A stretch of 64,000 nt of DNA from Isochrysis galbana (taxonomy: Eukaryota; Haptophyta; Isochrysidales; Isochrysidaceae), in assembly GCA_018136815.1 (NCBI GenBank), contig CM030932.1:9114001-9178000 (forward strand), read 5' to 3'. The translations under genes were made by a program, and so were the position numbers. Below are positions 62,357 to 64,000 of this stretch, piece after piece. The first letter of the stretch is position 1. Each line of letters opens with the position of its first letter. The notes under the pieces are model-generated. The model was given only the letters and a program-made list of their open reading frames with translations. It did not search any database and was not told the DNA's origin.

Positions 62357-62746
62357 GCATGCAAGGAGCAAGGAGGTAAACCAGGCTAGGGGCAAAGCAG
62401 GCGACAAGGTAGGCGACAAAGGAGGCGAGGGCAAAGAAGGCGAATGTAGTGAGATTCTCCAACGGTGCCTAGCCTAGAAGGAGGGGGCATAGAAAAGTAG
62501 ACGATTCCTTAAACAAAAAGGTCCGATCGCGGATGCGACAGATGAGAGCTCCGCCGTCCGCCGTCTTGCATTTTGGTTTTGGTTCAGAACGGATTAATAG
62601 CTCTCCGCTTCAATACCTTTTCTATGCAAAGTAAAAGTAAAAATGTTTACTTCCTCGTTCTCATCCCAATCAGCAGTCGTAGTATTCACAAGCCGTGCAG
62701 TTGACAAAGACCAGGCCTAGCACACTCCACCTTCCACCTTCAGCTC

Positions 62747-64000
62747 CTAGTCTAGACTGCCCATATCCACGTCGGCGTATATAGCATCTCGGCGAAGCAG
62801 CTCGTCCACTAGAGTACGCAAGCCCTGGCTTTCCACGAGCCCATCACGTAAGGTTCCGGCTGGGATAACGCGCGTATCACAAATCAGAGGAAGATACGTC
62901 AGCGCGTCCGCGTCGACGTCAACTAGTTCACCGTCTAGAAAAAGCTGGCGCCTCAACGGAGTCGAAACAAAAAGTGTGCTACCTGCGGCTTCTCGAGCCG
63001 CGCTTGCACCCGTATCATACCCGTCGCTGGGTAAGTCCACATACGCGAGTACCGCGCCCTCGGTGTGCCGAAGGAAAACGTCGCCAACCTCGCCGTTTGC
63101 GATCTCCTGCGCGAGAGACGGCGCACCAAGCCCAGCACTGACACTCGCCATTGAAGCTACCACGTCTGATGCAACCGGGCTGGCGATGCCTGTAAGCATA
63201 TTCTGGGCGGGCTGTCTGCGCGGCGCCGTGAGCGCACATCCCAGCCACTCTGCCACCGCCGCCTCATCTGCCAAGAAGGCATCTACCGCATCGACCAAAA
63301 TTTGGCGAGCTTCAACCAATGTTGATGCTGCGATGCGTCCTCGTGATACCAACGGGTCTCCTTTGACAATCCCAAGCCCTCTAAGTGCACCAATGGCGTC
63401 ACTCGGCGTGCCTTGGTCTAGCTGATCTTCTGCCTTTTCGTCATCTAGGGGAATTTTCCCTCTGATGGTGGAGCCTATGTCGCGTGTTGCCTCGGTGGGA
63501 GCAAAGACAGCGTCTGCAGGGGCCCTCGCTGCGAGAATGTTACCAAAGGCACGGAACAGCTCTGGTGAAGTCGGGGCTCGAAAGCCAATCGAGTAGGTCA
63601 TGCAGTTATCACTCTTGGAGACGCCATGATGGGCCAACCTTGGCGGCAGGTACAATGCATCTCCTGGCTGGAGGATCACGCTGACATCAGGTGCGAAATG
63701 CGTGAGCACCCTGACCGAGGCTCCTTCAATGAGCTTCTCGTCATTGGCGGACCGTCCATCCAGCTCGAAAGACCAGGTGCGTGCCCCTCGACCCTACGAG
63801 TGCCGGGATAATCTTCAGAAAGTGCAGACTAGCAGCCGCATGAACACCGTCTCATCGGAAGGCTCACCTGCAAGAGGATGACATCGTAGTTGTCGACGTG
63901 GGCACCGATGGAACAACCTGTTCGAGCGTACGAAACCATGACATCGTCCACACGCCAGCGCGGCACAAAATCTGCGACTGCGTCTCGAAGCTCCTCCACC
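62747..64000 (-). CDS. YcfD/RoxA-like JmjC ribosomal oxygenase, 5' end missing
   Basis: Exons 64000-63868 (cut by the window edge) and 63793-62747, with a 74-base GT-AG intron. The frame opens PRWRVDDVMVSYARTGCSIG then AHVDNYDVILLQ|GRGARTWS across the intron. This matches the bacterial-type arginyl hydroxylase YcfD (RoxA): HVD gives two iron ligands, and the third His lies in LYLPPRLAHHGVSKSDNCMT. Next is the helical dimerisation part (SPELFRAFGNILAARAPADA), then a winged-helix-like C-terminus (LRRQLFLDGELVDVDADALT). The family are Fe(II)/2-oxoglutarate oxygenases hydroxylating ribosomal protein residues, bL16 Arg in bacteria. An organelle-ribosome substrate is plausible; the leader lies outside the window. 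An 80-residue insert (DLGSTIRGKIPLDDEKAEDQ-like region to the Gly/Ser segment) is longer than in bacteria. Confidence 0.85.

Larger units (their letters stand above)
61927..62746. other. Intergenic with hairpin and telomere-like repeats
   Basis: Besides the two repeats listed next, the DNA has short direct repeats around 62395-62440 (GGCGACAAGGTAGGCGACAA; AAAGGAGGCG). No gene. Confidence 0.5.

Noticed and set aside
1..64000. CRISPR arrays, bacterial operons, rRNA genes
   Set aside because: No evenly spaced repeat-spacer pattern, no ribosome-binding-site-led gene runs and no rRNA-like sequence. Spliced genes show a eukaryotic nucleus.

Overview
The window is nuclear DNA from a unicellular eukaryote. 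It is GC-rich, and its genes are split by short introns: 23 introns could be placed at exact splice sites, about 75-355 bases long, 22 with GT-AG ends and one with GC-AG. Three proteins (1-488, 12848-14210, 59756-60928) begin with a signal-peptide-like stretch followed by a Ser/Arg-rich segment, as expected for import into a plastid of secondary origin. A TRPM-type channel, a kinesin-14, an IQ-motif protein and Pro-rich cell-surface proteins occur together. A haptophyte-like or similar secondary-plastid alga fits best; this is inference, since no marker gene settles it. No rRNA, tRNA, CRISPR array or bacterial-style operon was found.

Layout. 0-6.3 kb: the 5' part of a targeted membrane protein, then repeats and a decayed ORF. 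6.3-14.2 kb: IQ-motif coiled-coil protein, UIM-like ubiquitin-binding protein, plastid-type HAD phosphatase. 16.4-21.5 kb: a four-exon TRPM channel. 21.7-26.3 kb: a mobile-element graveyard with a tyrosine-recombinase remnant, around one unknown three-exon gene. 26.8-32.9 kb: a weak alpha-solenoid ORF, RNA polymerase II subunit Rpb7, a TPR co-chaperone and an FSH1-type serine hydrolase. 33.8-39.6 kb: a hAT transposase tail, a large repeat-rich surface protein and a retroviral-type protease remnant. 39.8-51.8 kb: three large mechanoenzymes, namely an AFG2/SPATA5L1-like double AAA ATPase, a kinesin-14 and FIGNL1. 52.1-59.3 kb: a block bounded by about 210-base inverted repeats, holding intronless ORFs with LRR-like and membrane segments. 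59.7-64 kb: plastid-type multipass membrane protein, F-box/ankyrin protein and a YcfD/RoxA-like ribosomal oxygenase cut by the window end.

The genes are mostly housekeeping (transcription, chaperones, DNA repair, transport) and unrelated to each other. Several lie in divergent pairs. Intergenic DNA is crowded with dispersed repeat families found two to four times in this window alone, some carrying hairpins. The best candidate for something undescribed is the inverted-repeat-bounded LRR block at 52.1-59.3 kb, with its own 116-base terminal-inverted-repeat insert at 55613-55728. No transposase or capsid gene was recognised there, so its nature is open.
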